From Antiquaquibacter soli (lineage in GTDB: Bacteria > Actinomycetota > Actinomycetes > Actinomycetales > Microbacteriaceae), in assembly GCF_030580675.1 (NCBI RefSeq), contig NZ_JAUQUB010000001.1:1612001-1676000 (forward strand): a stretch of DNA of 64,000 nucleotides. Reading direction: 5' to 3'. The notes beneath the pieces are model-generated. The model had not been told where the DNA came from, did no database searches, and worked only from the letters and a program-made list of their open reading frames with translations. Within the stretch, counting starts at the first letter, position 1; the number at the start of each line of letters is the position of its first letter. Of this stretch, positions 1-8,781 are shown piece by piece. Both the position numbers and the translations under genes were made by a program.

Positions 1-325
1 TCCACTGCGCCGCGAGGAGCTTGCGCGGCCACCGTCCGCCGATGAACGGCGCCACGCGGAGCGCGTAGAGCGCGTTGCGCGTGCCGAGCAGCGTCGCGCT
101 CGCGATGGCCGGGATGCCCGCTCCCGCGCCGCCCGCCGCGAGCACTCCCACGAGCGCGAACTGCGACCCACCCGAGAACATCAGGAGGCTGAGCGCGCAC
201 GTCTGCCAGACGTCGAGCCCGGACGCGACCGACAGAGCGCCGAATGAGACGCCGTAGGCGGCAACGGCAAGGCCCACAGCGACCGCTGACCGGCGCGCTG
301 CGCGGGTCTCGTCGCTGTGGGCCAT
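1..325 (-). CDS. azlC: AzlC-family branched-chain amino acid permease, N-terminal part
   Basis: The gene runs off the left edge; about 108 N-terminal codons are visible. The product starts MAHSDETRAARR, followed by alternating hydrophobic segments and a glycine/serine-rich stretch (FSGGSQFALVG) typical of AzlC. AzlC is the large membrane subunit of the AzlCD exporter for branched-chain amino acids; that role is family knowledge. The ATG at 323-325 is the only sensible start, directly after a short polar N-terminus. It lies 12 bases downstream of the SHOCT gene on the same strand, so the two may be co-transcribed. The azlD partner, if present, would be outside the window. Confidence 0.8.
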   Translation of the reverse strand, partial: MAHSDETRAARRSAVAVGLAVAAYGVSFGALSVASGLDVWQTCALSLLMFSGGSQFALVGVLAAGGAGAGIPAIASATLLGTRNALYALRVAPFIGGRWPRKLLAAQW

Positions 326-337
326 GGGCCTCCCAGG

Positions 338-643
338 TTACCGGGTGGGCGGCACCGGTCCGCTCGCGCGGAGCACCTCGAGCCGGGCCCGGTACTCCTT
401 CTCGTCGATGTCGCCCTGAGCGAAGCGCTCGGCGAGGGTCGACTCGGCGCTGCGGGCCGCCCAGGCTCCGTGGTGCCAGCCGGGACCGTAGCCCGCGCGG
501 GCCCAGCGACGACGGCCGAGCCCGACGATGAGGGCGATGACGCCGATCCAGAAGAGCGGGATGAGGAGGAAGAAGATCCAGCCGAAGCCGAACCCGGGGC
601 CGACGTGCGCGACGGCGGTGGCGAGTGCGAGCGTGGTGATCAC
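338..643 (-). CDS. Small membrane protein with C-terminal SHOCT domain
   Basis: A 101-residue protein with GTG start. Residues about 20-42 form one strongly hydrophobic helix followed by a basic stretch (GRRRWARA), suggesting the C-terminus is cytoplasmic. Residues about 67-92 (LAERFAQGDIDEKEYRARLE) match the short SHOCT motif, which usually ends small bacterial proteins and is thought to mediate oligomerisation. No enzymatic residues are seen. It lies downstream of a two-component pair and upstream of azlC. The AGGA ribosome binding site, 7 bases before the GTG, lies inside a long inverted repeat (651-685), which points to translational control. Confidence 0.7.
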   Translation of the reverse strand: MITTLALATAVAHVGPGFGFGWIFFLLIPLFWIGVIALIVGLGRRRWARAGYGPGWHHGAWAARSAESTLAERFAQGDIDEKEYRARLEVLRASGPVPPTR

Positions 644-650
644 GGGGTTG

Positions 651-685
651 TCCTATCGTTCGGGGTTCCGGTGGAACCGATAGGA
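651..685 (-). promoter_or_regulatory. Hairpin covering the ribosome binding site of the SHOCT gene
   Basis: In the minus-strand RNA, TCCTATC pairs with GATAGGA (outer arms 679-685 and 651-657) and GGTTCC pairs with GGAACC (inner arms, 3-base loop), leaving a 6-base bulge on one side: 13 pairs in total. The 3' arm contains the AGGA that serves as Shine-Dalgarno sequence for the GTG at 643, so the folded form would hide it. It could be an RNA switch or thermometer, or alternatively a DNA operator. Confidence 0.5.
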
Positions 686-738
686 CCAGCCTCGCGAGTA
701 CGCGATCCGTACGCGTCGCCCCGGCGGCGACACCTCGG

Positions 739-1398
739 CTACTCCCCCGGGCGTACCAGCCCGGTCTCGTAGGCGATGACGACGAGCTGCACGCGGTCGC
801 GCGCGCCGAGCTTCGTCATGATGCGCGACACGTGCGTCTTCGCGGTGAGGGGGCTGAGGAAGAGCTCCCGGCCGATCTCTTCATTGGTGAGACCCTGGCC
901 GACGAGGGCGAGCACCTCGCGCTCGCGCTCCGTGATGAGCTGCAGCTGCGCGGCATCCGGCGCGTCCCGCAGCTGGCCGGAGACGCGCTCGAGGAGCCGG
1001 CGCGTTACTCCGGGGCTGAGGAGGGCGTCGCCCGCGGCGACGACGTGCACGGCGCGGATGAACTCGGCGGGCTCGGTGTCCTTCACGAGGAATCCGCTCG
1101 CCCCGGCGCGGATCGCGCGAGCGACGTACTCGTCGAGCTCGAACGTGGTCACGATGACGATGTGGGTCGATCCGAGGTCGGGGTTGGCGACGAGCTGCTC
1201 GGTCGCCCAGAGACCGTCGCCGTCGGGCATGCGGATGTCCATGAGCACGACATCCGGCTTCGTCGCGGTCACGAGCGCCACCGCCTCGCTCCCCGTTCCG
1301 GCCTCGCCGACGATCTCCAGATCGGGCTCGGCCTCGAGGAGGCTGCGGAAGCCGGCGCGGATCAGCTGCTGGTCGTCGGCGATCGCGACACGGATCAT
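739..1398 (-). CDS. NarL/LuxR-type response regulator
   Basis: A 219-residue response regulator. The receiver domain covers about residues 1-120 with the acidic pocket (ADDQ) and phospho-acceptor Asp54 in VLMDIRMP. The C-terminal LuxR-type helix-turn-helix (about 153-205) starts at LTEREREVLALVGQGLTNEE. It is a transcription factor expected to be phosphorylated by the kinase encoded just upstream: its ATG overlaps the kinase stop codon in an ATGA, so the pair is translationally coupled. Targets are unknown; the SHOCT and azlC genes downstream are possible ones. Confidence 0.9.
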   Translation of the reverse strand: MIRVAIADDQQLIRAGFRSLLEAEPDLEIVGEAGTGSEAVALVTATKPDVVLMDIRMPDGDGLWATEQLVANPDLGSTHIVIVTTFELDEYVARAIRAGASGFLVKDTEPAEFIRAVHVVAAGDALLSPGVTRRLLERVSGQLRDAPDAAQLQLITEREREVLALVGQGLTNEEIGRELFLSPLTAKTHVSRIMTKLGARDRVQLVVIAYETGLVRPGE

Positions 1399-2615
1399 TC
1401 GGACTCCTTGGCGGGGATGCGGGCGGTGATTCGGGTGCCGCCGAGGGTCGAGCGGCCCGACTCGAGGCCGCCGCCGAGGAGCTCGGCGCGCTCGCGCATG
1501 CCGAGCATCCCGCGACCGTCGCCGGACCCGCGGCCGTCGAGACCGACGCCGTCATCGTCGATCGTGAGCACGTAGAAGCCGCCCTCGAGGCGCAGTGAGA
1601 CGGTGGCGCGGGATGCCCGAGCGTGGCGAACCACGTTGGTGAGCGACTCCTGCGCGATGCGGTAGAGCGCGAGGGCGATCGCCTGGGGGGCCTCACGCAC
1701 GGTCGAATCGAGCGTCACCTCGACCCCCTGCGCGGTGACGGAGGCGGCGAGTCCCGGGAGCCTCGACAGGTCGGGCTCGGGCAGGAGCGGGGCATCCGGG
1801 TCGTGGGTGCCGGACCGCAGCACCCCGAGCACGGATCGCACCTCGTCGAGAGCCGTCTTGCTGGTCTCCTTGATGCTCGCGAGGGCCTCCGCCGCCTTCT
1901 CCGGCTGGCGCTCCATGAGGTGGAGGCCGACGCCCGCCTGCACGTTGATCTGGCTCAGAGAGTGCGCGAGCACGTCGTGCAGCTCGCGCGCGATGCGCAC
2001 GCGTTCGGCCTGAACCTCGCTCTGGCGGCGCTGCGCGACCGTCTTGCGGAAATCGGCCATCATCTCGCGGCGGCCGCGGACCGCCTCCCCGATTCCGAAG
2101 ATCAGCAGGATGGAGAGCGTGGTGAGGGCGACCCGGACCGGGTGCCAGTCCTGGCCGTAGATCAGTCCGAAGGTGAGCGTCACGGCCCACGCGGCGCCGA
2201 CGCTCGCCCACGCCCAGACGCGCGCTCCGTGCAGCAGGGCACCGACGATCGCGAACGCGAGCGCGACATACGGCGCGCTCGGCACGTTCGGCATGAAGTA
2301 GAAATCGAGGCTCGCGAGGATGCTCATCGCCAGCACCGTCGGACCCGGGAACCGCCGCGCGGCGAGCAGCACGAGGGGCCCCGCGATCGCGAGGGCGAGC
2401 GTGCCGACTGTCGCAGGCGAGCGGCCCATCACAGCCACCCAGAACAGCGAGGGCGGCACCTGCAGGAGGAGCGAGACAAGGACCGGGAACAGCAGCTTGC
2501 CGCGCTCCGACATCCGCGGCCCGAGCGGTCGATCCGCCCACTCCTCCGGCCACGGGCCGTGCCAGCCACCCCAGCCTGCGCGCCAGTGCGCGGGCGGATG
2601 ACGGGTGGAGCGCAT
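1395..2615 (-). CDS. Membrane sensor histidine kinase (HisKA_3 / NarX-type)
   Basis: A 406-residue kinase. Residues about 41-175 hold several membrane helices without a recognisable extracellular domain, so it probably senses within or near the membrane. The phospho-acceptor is His213 in ARELHDVLAHSLSQ (HisKA_3). The C-terminus holds the HATPase domain (NVVRHARAS; DDDGVGLDGRG). The frame stays open further upstream, but that extension would run through the tRNA-Asn gene, so I chose the ATG at 2613-2615 (MRSTRHPP). Its partner regulator overlaps its stop codon. Confidence 0.88.
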   Translation of the reverse strand: MRSTRHPPAHWRAGWGGWHGPWPEEWADRPLGPRMSERGKLLFPVLVSLLLQVPPSLFWVAVMGRSPATVGTLALAIAGPLVLLAARRFPGPTVLAMSILASLDFYFMPNVPSAPYVALAFAIVGALLHGARVWAWASVGAAWAVTLTFGLIYGQDWHPVRVALTTLSILLIFGIGEAVRGRREMMADFRKTVAQRRQSEVQAERVRIARELHDVLAHSLSQINVQAGVGLHLMERQPEKAAEALASIKETSKTALDEVRSVLGVLRSGTHDPDAPLLPEPDLSRLPGLAASVTAQGVEVTLDSTVREAPQAIALALYRIAQESLTNVVRHARASRATVSLRLEGGFYVLTIDDDGVGLDGRGSGDGRGMLGMRERAELLGGGLESGRSTLGGTRITARIPAKESE

Positions 2616-2681
2616 TGCTCCAGCGTATTCGTGGGTGTCGTACTCCCGTGTACTCCGGGCGGAGTAACACGGGAACCTGTG

Positions 2682-2757
2682 TGGCTCCCCGACTTGGACT
2701 CGAACCAAGAACCTATCGGTTAACAGCCGATTGCTCTGCCAATTGAGCTATCGAGGA
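2682..2757 (-). tRNA. tRNA-Asn (GTT)
   Basis: The minus strand folds into a full cloverleaf. The acceptor stem TCCTCGA pairs with TCGGGGA (one G-T pair), the anticodon loop CTGTTAACC has GTT as anticodon, and the T-arm reads GGTTCGAGTCC. The discriminator G is at 2685, and the genome encodes the terminal CCA (2682-2684). The mature body without CCA is 73 bases. It lies alone between the lactonase and the kinase genes. Confidence 0.95.
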
Positions 2758-2808
2758 TCGCTTTTCAGCTTGGCTACTTTACCAAACTTCCGGCGGCACC
2801 CAAATCCG

Positions 2809-3798
2809 CTACGCGCGCAGCAGGAAGGTGGGTGACGGCAGGGGCGTCGGAGGAGCGATGAGCTCGGGCATCCCGTCCGTCCCGAGGCGGAAGCTCGCGA
2901 CCGTGCTCGAGCGCTGGTTGCAGACGTGCAGCAGGTCGCCGTCGACGACGAGGTTGCGCGGCCAGTCCCCCTCAGTTGGCACGGCCCCGACGGCAGTGAG
3001 CCTCCGCCCGTCGTCCGAGATCCGCACGACCGAGATCTGGTTGGTGCCGCGCAGGCCCGCGTACACGAAGCCGTTCGGGCCGAAGCCGATCGCGGCGGCC
3101 TGGTCGGACGCGCCGGCGCCCGGCAGGTCGAGTCGCGTCACGATCTCCAGGGACTGCCCCGTCCACTCGAGCACGTGCAGGTCGCGGCCGTGCTCGCCGA
3201 GCACGAGCAGCAGTCCCGACGAGTGCCGGGCGAGGTCCCGCGGTCCGGTGCCCGGAGGCAGCGCGAGCTCGCCCGTGCGCGTGAGCACCGAGCCCTCGAT
3301 CGAGTGGATGAGGATGCGGTCGGCGCCGAGGTCTGCGGAGAACAGCGTCGACTCGTCGTAACGCAGGCTCGCGTGCGCGTGAGCCGAGTCCTGCTCCTTG
3401 TGCGGGCCCGACCCGGTATTCGTGAGGACCTGGGCGAGGGCATCCACCGCTCCGGACTCCGCCAAGGTGATGACGCCGAGCTCGCCGGCGCCGTAGTTCG
3501 CCGCGACGATGGCGCCCTCCAGGAACTCGAGCTGGCAGGGGTAATCGCCCCCCGAGTGGACGACGCCGTCCTCGACGAGGTGCTCGCCGTCGATGCGGTA
3601 GGAGTGGATGCGACCGGTGCCCTCCGCAGCCGCGTACAGGTGGTCACCGCGCGCTGCGACGAATGTCGGGGAGAGAACCTGGGCAGAGACGCGCACGAGC
3701 TCGAGGCTGCCGTCGTCGCGTGAGGTGAGCAGGCTCACACCCTCCGCGCCGCCCTCCATGTCGGCGCCGTACGCGCCGAGCCACCACTGCTGGGGCAT
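2809..3798 (-). CDS. Lactonase-family beta-propeller protein (6-phosphogluconolactonase-like)
   Basis: A 329-residue protein starting MPQQWWLGAYG with repeated blade motifs (GDHLYAAAEG, VAANYGAGELGV, RDLARHSSGLLLVLGEHG). It ends in the family signature of a final blade (NQRSSTVASFRLGTDG). This is the cytoplasmic YbhE/Pgl-type seven-bladed propeller; 6-phosphogluconolactonase activity is the usual assignment but is not proved by sequence. The ATG shares one base with the stop codon of the upstream dehydrogenase gene (TGATG), so they form one translational unit. The open frame extends far upstream only as an out-of-frame reading of that gene. Confidence 0.82.
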   Translation of the reverse strand: MPQQWWLGAYGADMEGGAEGVSLLTSRDDGSLELVRVSAQVLSPTFVAARGDHLYAAAEGTGRIHSYRIDGEHLVEDGVVHSGGDYPCQLEFLEGAIVAANYGAGELGVITLAESGAVDALAQVLTNTGSGPHKEQDSAHAHASLRYDESTLFSADLGADRILIHSIEGSVLTRTGELALPPGTGPRDLARHSSGLLLVLGEHGRDLHVLEWTGQSLEIVTRLDLPGAGASDQAAAIGFGPNGFVYAGLRGTNQISVVRISDDGRRLTAVGAVPTEGDWPRNLVVDGDLLHVCNQRSSTVASFRLGTDGMPELIAPPTPLPSPTFLLRA

Positions 3799-4802
3799 CA
3801 GTACCTCGCTCCCGGGTCCACGATCCCGATGAAGTCGCCGCCCCCGAGGAGCGCCGCGACGTTGTGCCGCACGCGAGCGGCGAGAAGGGGTTCGACCTGC
3901 TCGTCGGTGTCGGCCGAGTGGCTCGTCACGACGCACCGGGGGTGGTTCCACAGCGGATGCCCGTCCGGGAGCGGCTCCGGGTCCGTGACGTCGAGACCGA
4001 CTCCCCACAAGTGGCCCGAGTCGAGCGACGCGAGCAAGGCATCGGAGTCGATGAGCGCGCCGCGCGCGATGTTCACGAGCACGGCGGTCGGCTTCATCGC
4101 CGCGAGTTCCTCGGCGCCGATCATCTTGCGCGACTCGTCGGTCGTCGCCGCGGCGAGCACGACGACGTCGGACTCCGCGAGCACCTCCGCGAGCCGGTCG
4201 CTCGTCACCGTCCGGTCGGCGCCGGGCACGTCGCCCGGGGAACGCCGGACGATCGTGATGTGCGTCTCGAACGGCTCGAGCAGGCGGATGAGCTCGACCG
4301 CGATTCCGCCAGCCCCGACGATCGCCACTCGCATCCCGTAGAGCGACAGCCCCTGCCGGGGCACCTGCCACGAGGCGGAGCGCGCCTTGTCGGGCAGTTG
4401 CCGGAGCATCCCGAGGGTCAGGGCGAGCGCGTGCTCGGCGACGGGCTCCGAGTAGGCGCCCTTCGCACTCGTCCACAGCGGGTAGGTCTTGTCCGCGTAG
4501 TCGGAGAAGAGCCCGGCGTGCGACTCGACACCCGCGAGCGGCAGCTGCACCCATTCGACGCCGGGATGCTCGGCAAGGACGCCGCGCAAGGTCGCGGACG
4601 GGCCGGACAGCCACACGACGGCCTTCGTGTCATCGCCGAGCGGGGCGACCGTGCCCCCGGCGTCGCGCACAGCCGACTCGATGGCCGCCGTCGGCTCCGG
4701 AAGGATGGCGATCGGGCCGGCGTGCGGCCGGAGCTCGGCGGGCAGGGGCGAAGCGGCAGCGGCGAGCGGATCCTTGTGCTCGCCGGGCTGTCGAGAGGTC
4801 AC
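3798..4802 (-). CDS. D-isomer-specific 2-hydroxyacid dehydrogenase
   Basis: A 334-residue NAD(P)-dependent dehydrogenase. The nucleotide fold begins at VAIVGAGGIAVEL, a GxGGxA form of the dinucleotide loop. Catalytic candidates are Arg in VNIARGALID, Glu in DVTDPEPLPDGHPLW, and His in VVTSHSAD. The start is GTG overlapping the stop codon of the ABC ATPase gene (GTGA). The substrate is unknown; the family includes glyoxylate/hydroxypyruvate reductases and phosphoglycerate dehydrogenases, but this length lacks an ACT domain, arguing against SerA. Confidence 0.85.
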   Translation of the reverse strand: MTSRQPGEHKDPLAAAASPLPAELRPHAGPIAILPEPTAAIESAVRDAGGTVAPLGDDTKAVVWLSGPSATLRGVLAEHPGVEWVQLPLAGVESHAGLFSDYADKTYPLWTSAKGAYSEPVAEHALALTLGMLRQLPDKARSASWQVPRQGLSLYGMRVAIVGAGGIAVELIRLLEPFETHITIVRRSPGDVPGADRTVTSDRLAEVLAESDVVVLAAATTDESRKMIGAEELAAMKPTAVLVNIARGALIDSDALLASLDSGHLWGVGLDVTDPEPLPDGHPLWNHPRCVVTSHSADTDEQVEPLLAARVRHNVAALLGGGDFIGIVDPGARY

Positions 4803-5602
4803 ACGGGCTCCTCGAGGTAGCTGAGGGACTCGGCGAGCCCCTTCACGTACGGGTGGTGGGCATCGGCGAGCACCGACTCGAGATCGCCGATGCCGACGAT
4901 GCCGCCACGGTGCATCACCGCCACGCGGTTGCTCACGCGGCGCACCTCGCCGAGATCGGCGGTCACGATGAGAGCGGCGAACGAGCGCTGTCGCTGCAGG
5001 TCGACGATCGTGTCGAGAATGGCCGATCTCACCGTCACGTCGATTCCCGCAGTCGGGTCGTCCGCGACGACGAGCTGCGGCTCGAGGATGAGGGACTTCG
5101 CGATCGCGACGCGCTGCCGCTGCCCCTTGCTGAGTTCGTGGGGGTACTTGTTCATCGTCGCGAGCGGCAGTCGAACGGCGTCGATGAGAGTCGCGACGGC
5201 CTGGCCCGCCTCGTCCTGATCGAACTTCCGGTCGCGCGAGAAGATCGGCTCGGCGACGTTCTCCCCCACGGTGAGCCTCGGCTCGAGGTGGTCGCCGGCC
5301 TCCTGGCGGAGGTACCCCACGCCGAGGGCGAGCCGGTCGCGCTGCCGCCGACCGATGCCGCGCACGGCGGTGCCGAGCACCTCGAGGGTGCCGCCGGTGA
5401 TGGTCGGCGAATCGCTCGACCCGCGGTCCGCCTCGAGCGCGATGGCCTTCGCGAGCGTCGACTTGCCCGACCCGGTCTCGCCCACGACGGCGAGCACCTC
5501 GCCGGGCGCGATATCGAGATCCACGCCGGCGACGGCGATCGAGCGGGTCTCCGGGTTGTCCGACGGATAGCGCAGTGAGAGATCCCGGGCCCGGACGGTC
5601 AT
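4799..5602 (-). CDS. ABC transporter ATP-binding protein, oligopeptide type
   Basis: A 267-residue single nucleotide-binding domain. Walker A is GETGSGKST, the signature is LSKGQRQR, and the D-loop is GID. The closest architecture is the Dpp/Opp subfamily. Two points are odd. Walker B reads LVVADDPTAG, so the usual catalytic Glu is Asp. There is also no permease or binding-protein gene next to it; it is coupled instead to the dehydrogenase gene. It may use distant permeases or be a regulatory ATPase. Confidence 0.8.
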   Translation of the reverse strand: MTVRARDLSLRYPSDNPETRSIAVAGVDLDIAPGEVLAVVGETGSGKSTLAKAIALEADRGSSDSPTITGGTLEVLGTAVRGIGRRQRDRLALGVGYLRQEAGDHLEPRLTVGENVAEPIFSRDRKFDQDEAGQAVATLIDAVRLPLATMNKYPHELSKGQRQRVAIAKSLILEPQLVVADDPTAGIDVTVRSAILDTIVDLQRQRSFAALIVTADLGEVRRVSNRVAVMHRGGIVGIGDLESVLADAHHPYVKGLAESLSYLEEPV

Positions 5603-5621
5603 CCCTCAACCTTAGCGAGGA

Positions 5622-7484
5622 TCACTCCTCCCGGAGCGCCCGTCGCTCGGCCTCGACGCGAACCAGGTCTCGCTGCACCTGGGCGTAGCGCTCGGGGTCG
5701 GCCGAAGCATCCGTGCGCTGCATCGTGCCGAGGAGCTCACGCTTCTGCCGCAACAGGTCGCGGTCGATGAGAGCGGATGCCACGCCCCGGCAGTACGTTG
5801 CCATGAGCTCGGGCCGCTCGGGGATCGGCGCCACCGAGAGCTGGGTGACGAGCGTCGAGTACGGTGCCGGCACCTCTTCGGCGACGCGCGCGACCCAGTC
5901 GTTCGATTCGAGGTGGTCGAGGGTCGTCGCGATCGCGTCCCGCACCACGGAGAGCGTGCGATCGGAGAACGCCACCCCCACGGCACGCTGCGCGAGCTCC
6001 CGGCCGACGTGGCCCGGGTACTGCAGCAGCGCCATGACGGCGTCGCGCTCGAGCCTCGTCGTCGGGTCGGTGGGCAGCGACATGAGGTTCGGGGCGCCCT
6101 CCTGCTCGGGGGGCCTCGTGGGCTCGCTGGAGTCGTTCGGGCGCGCCGGCGCGGACCCGCGCTGCGCCGCCACGGCCCGCTGCACCTCCCCCGGGTCCAT
6201 GCCGAGCCACCCGGCGAGATTGCGCACGTACCCGATTCCGAGGGCCTGATCGCGGATGCCCGCGACCACCGGAGCGGCCGCCCGGAGAGCCGCGACGCGG
6301 CCCTCCACGGTCTCGAGGTCGTAGTTCGCGAGTACGCGGCGCACCATGAACTCGAACATCGGCTTGCGCGTGCGGATGAGTCGCTTGACCGCGTCGTCCC
6401 CCCGGTTGAGGCGCAGATCGCACGGGTCGAGGCCGTCGGGGGCGACGGCGACGAAGGTCTGCGCGGCGAAGCGCTGCTCCTCGGCGAAGGCCCGACTGGC
6501 CGCCTTCTGCCCCGCCTCGTCCGGGTCGAAGGTGAAGATCACCTCACCGGTGCCCGACGTGTCGGAGTTCTCGACGTCGCCGATGATGCGGCGCACGATT
6601 TTGATGTGGTCGACGCCGAACGCCGTGCCGCACGTCGCGACGGCCGTCGTCACCCCTGCGAGATGGCACGCCATGACGTCGGTGTAGCCCTCGACGACGA
6701 CGACCTGCTTGCCGCGGGCGATGTCGCGCTTGGCGAGGTCGAGGCCGTAGAGCACCTGGCTCTTGTGGTACACCGGCGTCTCCGGCGTGTTGAGGTACTT
6801 GGGCCCCTGGTCGTCGTCGAGGAGCTTGCGGGCGCCGAACCCGACCGTCTGGCCGGTGACATCCCGGATCGGCCAGATCAAGCGACCGCGGAACCGATCG
6901 TAGACATCCCCGCGGTCGCCCTTTCCGAGGAGGCCCGCCGTGATGAGCTCGTCCTCGGTGTAGCCGAGCGACTTGAGGTGCCGGCCGAGGGCGCCGCCGC
7001 GAGGCGCGAAGCCGACTCCGAAGCGCTGGGCGGCGGCCGGGTCGAAGCCGCGCTGCCCCAGGAACTGCCGACCCGGCTCCGCCTCGGGAGTCGCGAGCTG
7101 GGCGATGAAGAAGTCCTCGGCGGCCTTGTTGGCCGAGAGGATGCGCGCGCGGTTGCCGTGGTCGGGCGCGGCTCCCCCGTCCTCGTAGTGCAGCTCGAAG
7201 CCGATGCGCGCAGCCATGCGCTCCACGGCCTCCGCGAACGAGACGTGGTCCATCTTCATGAGGAAGGTGAAGACATCCCCGCCCTCGCCGCAACCGAAGC
7301 AGTGGTAGAAACCTACCTGCGGGCGCACGTGGAAGCTCGGGCTGCGCTCCTCGTGGAACGGGCAGAGCCCCTTCATCGAACCGCCGCCCGCACTCTTGAG
7401 GCTGACGTAGTCGCCGACGATGTCGGCGATGTTCGTGCGCGACCGGACCTCGTCGATATCGCTCCGTCGGATCAGGCCAGCCAC
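5622..7484 (-). CDS. dnaG: DNA primase DnaG
   Basis: A 620-residue primase that makes RNA primers for replication with DnaB helicase. The N-terminal CHC2 zinc finger uses Cys41, His44, Cys62 and Cys65 (CPFHEE; HCFGC). The RNA polymerase core includes the TOPRIM segment (VVEGYTDVMACHLAG) and EVIFTFDPDEAGQKA. The C-terminal third is the divergent helicase-binding region. The start is GTG. It follows dgt on the same strand with a 37-base gap, a common actinobacterial order. Confidence 0.96.
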   Translation of the reverse strand: MAGLIRRSDIDEVRSRTNIADIVGDYVSLKSAGGGSMKGLCPFHEERSPSFHVRPQVGFYHCFGCGEGGDVFTFLMKMDHVSFAEAVERMAARIGFELHYEDGGAAPDHGNRARILSANKAAEDFFIAQLATPEAEPGRQFLGQRGFDPAAAQRFGVGFAPRGGALGRHLKSLGYTEDELITAGLLGKGDRGDVYDRFRGRLIWPIRDVTGQTVGFGARKLLDDDQGPKYLNTPETPVYHKSQVLYGLDLAKRDIARGKQVVVVEGYTDVMACHLAGVTTAVATCGTAFGVDHIKIVRRIIGDVENSDTSGTGEVIFTFDPDEAGQKAASRAFAEEQRFAAQTFVAVAPDGLDPCDLRLNRGDDAVKRLIRTRKPMFEFMVRRVLANYDLETVEGRVAALRAAAPVVAGIRDQALGIGYVRNLAGWLGMDPGEVQRAVAAQRGSAPARPNDSSEPTRPPEQEGAPNLMSLPTDPTTRLERDAVMALLQYPGHVGRELAQRAVGVAFSDRTLSVVRDAIATTLDHLESNDWVARVAEEVPAPYSTLVTQLSVAPIPERPELMATYCRGVASALIDRDLLRQKRELLGTMQRTDASADPERYAQVQRDLVRVEAERRALREE

Positions 7485-7521
7485 GGAAGGATTCTACGGT
7501 CAGGGCGCTGCGGCATTGCCG

Positions 7522-8781
7522 CTAGCGCACGAGGCGCTGATGCCAGTCCATCGCCGACTGGTCTGTGAGGGAGGCGACCTGGTCGACGACGGCGCGCTTG
7601 CGCGCGGCGTCGTCGACAGCCGCATCCCAGTCGGCCCGGAAGCCGACATCCAGGTGCGCTGGCCCCGTCCACAGCAGTACGTCGGCGAGTTCGGACAGGA
7701 TGTCGCGCTGCTGCGCGTAGATCGGCCGGCGCGCGTTCGCCGACATCACGAACGCCGCCACGATCCCCTTGAGAACCGCGATCTCGGCCTGGATCTCGCG
7801 GGGAACGACGATGTCTGCCCCGAATCGCGCGAGCTCGCCCGAGAACGACTCCCGCGTCGCCTGGACGGAGGCCGCCGCGAACCGCCCGATGAGCTGGCTC
7901 GTGAGGTTCTTGAGGCGAGCGAGCGCCTGGCGCGACCCGTCCCAGCGATCGATCCAGAAGTCGAGGCTGTCGAGTCGGTCGAAGGCGGCGATGAGCTCGT
8001 CGTGGTCGAGCTCGCCGCCGATCCACGCGAACATCGACTCGACGAGGTCGTCGTGGTCGACGCGGGCGCCGAGTGCCGTGACGTCGATGTAGCCGCTCAC
8101 GATCGCATCCTCGAAGTCGTGCACGGAGTAGGCGATGTCGTCGGACAGGTCCATCACTTGCGCCTCGATACAGCGTCGACGGTCGGGCGCCCCCTGCCGC
8201 ATCCACTCGAAGGCGGCGGTGTCGTCGTCGTAGAAGCCGAACTTCGATCGCCCGGAAGGATCGGGGATGCCCTGAGCCATCGGCCACGGATACTTCGTGC
8301 TCGCGTCGAGGCTCGCGCGCGTGAGGTTGAGGCCGAAGGCGCTCCCGTCGGGCCCGAAGACCTTCGGCTCGATGCGCGTGAGGAGCCGGAGGGTCTGCGC
8401 GTTGCCTTCGAAGCCGCCGATGTCGCCGGCCCAGTCGTTGAGCGCCCGCTCGCCGTTGTGACCGAACGGCGGGTGCCCGAGATCGTGGGACAGGCAGGCG
8501 GTGTCCACGACGTCCGGGTCGAGTCCGAGGCTGTCGGCGAGCTCGCGACCGACCTGGGCGACCTCGAGCGAGTGGGTGAGGCGGTTCCGCGCGAAGTCGA
8601 GGCCCGAGGTGGGGCTCAGCACCTGCGTCTTGGCCGCGAGTCGGCGCAGAGCGCTCGAATGCAGCACTCGGGCGCGGTCGCGCGCGAAGTCGCTGCGGCG
8701 GCTCGAGTGCTGCTCCGGCAGCCACCGCTCGGCGTCCTCCGGCCCGTACCCGGAGGCCGCGCCGCTGTGCTCAGCCACCAC
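7522..8781 (-). CDS. dgt: Deoxyguanosinetriphosphate triphosphohydrolase-like HD protein
   Basis: A 419-residue HD-domain phosphohydrolase. The metal-binding HD signature is SHDLGHPPFGHNGE, preceded by the His of LTHSLEVAQ; further metal ligands appear in DLSDDIAYSVHDFED. Dgt-type enzymes cleave dNTPs to nucleoside and triphosphate, controlling dNTP pools. The start is GTG (MVAEHSG), overlapping the last 11 bases of dusB; a second in-frame GTG follows immediately. It is co-oriented with dusB and dnaG, a replication/tRNA-modification operon. Confidence 0.93.
   Translation of the reverse strand: MVAEHSGAASGYGPEDAERWLPEQHSSRRSDFARDRARVLHSSALRRLAAKTQVLSPTSGLDFARNRLTHSLEVAQVGRELADSLGLDPDVVDTACLSHDLGHPPFGHNGERALNDWAGDIGGFEGNAQTLRLLTRIEPKVFGPDGSAFGLNLTRASLDASTKYPWPMAQGIPDPSGRSKFGFYDDDTAAFEWMRQGAPDRRRCIEAQVMDLSDDIAYSVHDFEDAIVSGYIDVTALGARVDHDDLVESMFAWIGGELDHDELIAAFDRLDSLDFWIDRWDGSRQALARLKNLTSQLIGRFAAASVQATRESFSGELARFGADIVVPREIQAEIAVLKGIVAAFVMSANARRPIYAQQRDILSELADVLLWTGPAHLDVGFRADWDAAVDDAARKRAVVDQVASLTDQSAMDWHQRLVR

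Noticed and set aside
2616-2708. 31-codon N-terminal extension of the first sensor kinase
   Set aside because: It would translate part of the tRNA-Asn gene; the ATG at 2613-2615 gives a normal kinase N-terminus.
5937-7568. Long plus-strand open frames opposite dnaG and other large genes
   Set aside because: They are antisense shadows of GC-rich coding sequence, with no start-site signals or recognisable motifs.
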